A stretch of 5,948 nucleotides of DNA. Origin: Candidatus Stahliibacteriota bacterium. GTDB lineage: Bacteria; Hydrothermota; Tepidihabitantia; B3-TA06. A model generated the notes under the pieces. That model was given only the letters and a program-made list of their open reading frames with translations. It was not told the DNA's origin and did no database searches. Shown one piece after another: positions 4,901-5,948 of this stretch. A program made the translations under genes and the position numbers. How positions within the stretch are numbered: position 1 is the first letter of the stretch; each line of letters starts with the position of its first letter. The DNA lies in assembly GCA_030670165.1 (NCBI GenBank), contig DAOVCF010000125.1, forward strand, positions 1 to 5,948, read 5' to 3'.

Positions 4901-4904
4901 CGGC

Positions 4905-4921
4905 GCGATGCGGGGCATCGC
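4905..4921 (+). terminator. Weak hairpin after the permease gene
   Basis: GCGATGC (4905-4911) and GCATCGC (4915-4921) form a 7-bp stem with a 3-base loop, 4 bases after the permease stop. The following bases, TCATTTCAAATT, are only loosely T-rich, so termination would be weak. It may instead stabilise the mRNA 3' end. Confidence 0.35.
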
Positions 4922-4927
4922 TCATTT

Positions 4928-4941
4928 CAAATTGCAAATTG
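4928..4941. repeat. Tandem CAAATTG heptamer inside an imperfect palindrome
   Basis: CAAATTG occurs twice in a row (4928-4934, 4935-4941). It is flanked by TCATTT on the left and AAATGA on the right, giving an imperfect inverted repeat over about 4922-4949. This A+T-rich patch sits in the 152-bp gap between permease and ABC-F genes. The rest of the gap is unremarkable apart from a possible promoter near its end. Confidence 0.4.
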
Positions 4942-5005
4942 AAAAATGAACGAGACCAAATAGCCAGCGCCGTTAGCTGTGTGCTGTCAGCCATTCTCCC
5001 GGAGG

Positions 5006-5034
5006 TTGCAGTGATCTGCATTAATGGATAGAAT
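5006..5034 (+). promoter_or_regulatory. Possible weak promoter for the ABC-F gene
   Basis: TTGCAG (5006-5011), a 17-bp spacer and TAGAAT (5029-5034) resemble a promoter with a poor -35 and a good -10. It lies about 20 bp before the ABC-F start, leaving a very short leader. If it is not used, the gene depends on read-through from the exporter operon. Confidence 0.25.
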
Positions 5035-5052
5035 CACGGGTTAGGAGTTTTT

Positions 5053-5948
5053 ATGATCCAGCTAAAGGACGTTTCGGTTTCCTTCGGCGCGCGAGGTCTT
5101 TTTGCAAAAGCAAACCTTGCCGCAGGGGAGCGCTCGCGCATCGGCCTGGTGGGGAAAAACGGAACCGGCAAGACCACGCTGTTTAGACTGCTTTCAGGCG
5201 AGCGGCCCCCTGACGAAGGCTCGATTGATATGCCCAGGGATCTAAGGATAGGCTATCTGCCCCAGGAAGAGATCGTACTCGAAGAGGAGAGTGTGTTCGA
5301 CAGTGCGGTGGAGGCGTTCGGGCACATCCACGATATAAGGGTCAAGATGCACGAGCTTGAACAGAGGATGAAGGATACGTTCATGGAAGCTGGGGAGATG
5401 GAGAAGATTCTTTCAAGATACAGCCGGCTTCAGGAGGCTTACGCCCAGGACGGGTATACGTTCGAGGCGCGGACAGCCGAGGTTCTTACAGGTCTTGGAT
5501 TCAAGGAGGCGGATTTTTCAAGGCCATGCGGTGAGTTCTCGGGCGGGTATCAGATGCGGATAGCGCTGGCGAAGCTCTTATTGTCCGAGCCTGATCTTCT
5601 CTTGCTTGACGAGCCGACCAACCACCTCGATCTGCCCTCAATCGAGTGGCTGGAGGGTTTTATTAAGAACTTTAAAGGGGCGCTTCTCATAAGCTCCCAC
5701 GATAGATATTTCCTGGACAGGGTGGTGGATGAGATATGGGATACCGATTACGGCACCATTACATCTTACAAAGGCAACTACAAAAGATTTACGGAACAGA
5801 AGAGGGAGCGCGCCGAACAGATGGAGAAGGAATGGAAGAAGATTGCCGAGACCCGCCGACATCTGCAGCGTTTCATAGACCGCTTCAGGGGCTATCCCAA
5901 GAAGGCGGCTTTGGTGCGCAGCCGCAAGAAGATGCTTGAGAGGCTGCC
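5053..5948 (+). CDS. ABC-F family ATPase (ribosome-associated), 3' truncated by window end
   Basis: The frame starts at the ATG at 5053 (AGGAG at 5043-5047, 5 bases upstream) and is open to the window edge, giving 298 residues. Family members run to about 500-650, with two ATPase domains and no membrane part. Domain 1 is complete: Walker A GKNGTGKTT (34-42), Q-loop glutamine Q71 in GYLPQ, a coiled-coil-like arm insertion (about 95-130), signature FSGGYQMR (162-169), Walker B LLLLDEPTNHLD (182-193) and H216 in SSHDRYF. The GTITSYKGNYKRF segment (234-246) leads into the P-site tRNA-interaction linker, which shows FIDRFRGYPKKAA and RSRKKMLERL. ABC-F proteins act in translation or protect ribosomes from antibiotics. 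The linker tip and second domain, which help to separate these, are cut off or not diagnostic. It is similar in kind to Uup/YheS/YdiF, with no safe symbol. Confidence 0.93.
   Translation, partial: MIQLKDVSVSFGARGLFAKANLAAGERSRIGLVGKNGTGKTTLFRLLSGERPPDEGSIDMPRDLRIGYLPQEEIVLEEESVFDSAVEAFGHIHDIRVKMHELEQRMKDTFMEAGEMEKILSRYSRLQEAYAQDGYTFEARTAEVLTGLGFKEADFSRPCGEFSGGYQMRIALAKLLLSEPDLLLLDEPTNHLDLPSIEWLEGFIKNFKGALLISSHDRYFLDRVVDEIWDTDYGTITSYKGNYKRFTEQKRERAEQMEKEWKKIAETRRHLQRFIDRFRGYPKKAALVRSRKKMLERL

Overview
The window looks like bacterial chromosome from a diderm (Gram-negative-type) organism. It has a TonB C-terminal domain, an ExbD/TolR-like periplasmic protein, a secreted propeller-type protein, strong AAGGAGG-type ribosome binding sites, sigma70-like TTGACA/TATAAT promoters and rho-independent terminators. 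No taxonomic marker is present. An uncultured lineage of the FCB/WOR-3 kind would fit the gene style, but that is only an impression.

Layout. Left (1-1459): the end of a TonB-family protein (+) converges on a two-gene minus-strand operon. That operon is a membrane-anchored SAM methyltransferase followed, with a 10-bp overlap, by a small secreted protein with PD40-like repeats. Middle (1460-2925): a plus-strand block holds a partial copy of a DnaJ-type zinc-finger gene (20 codons), open in frame into a signal-peptide protein with two ExbD-like modules, then the intact 73-residue zinc-finger gene with six CxxC motifs. Right (2951-5948): a consensus promoter drives a 27-codon hydrophobic short ORF followed by two tandem terminators. 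Next come an ABC-2 exporter operon (ATPase plus six-helix permease) and, after a 152-bp spacer, an ABC-F ATPase cut by the window end.

How the parts may work together. The most interesting structure is 2951-3225. I see no promoter between the terminators and the exporter, so exporter transcripts probably start at 2985 or so, pass through the short ORF and read through both terminators. The end of the short ORF can pair with the 5' arm of terminator 1, and the freed 3' arm of terminator 1 can pair with the 5' arm of terminator 2. This is the layout expected of a ribosome-controlled attenuator, as known for some drug-inducible ABC exporters and ABC-F proteins. The base pairings are visible in the sequence; the mechanism is inference. 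The second point of interest is the duplicated zinc-finger start fused in frame to the ExbD-like protein. Six of the seven substitutions between the copies fall at third codon positions, and five of the six changed codons are synonymous.
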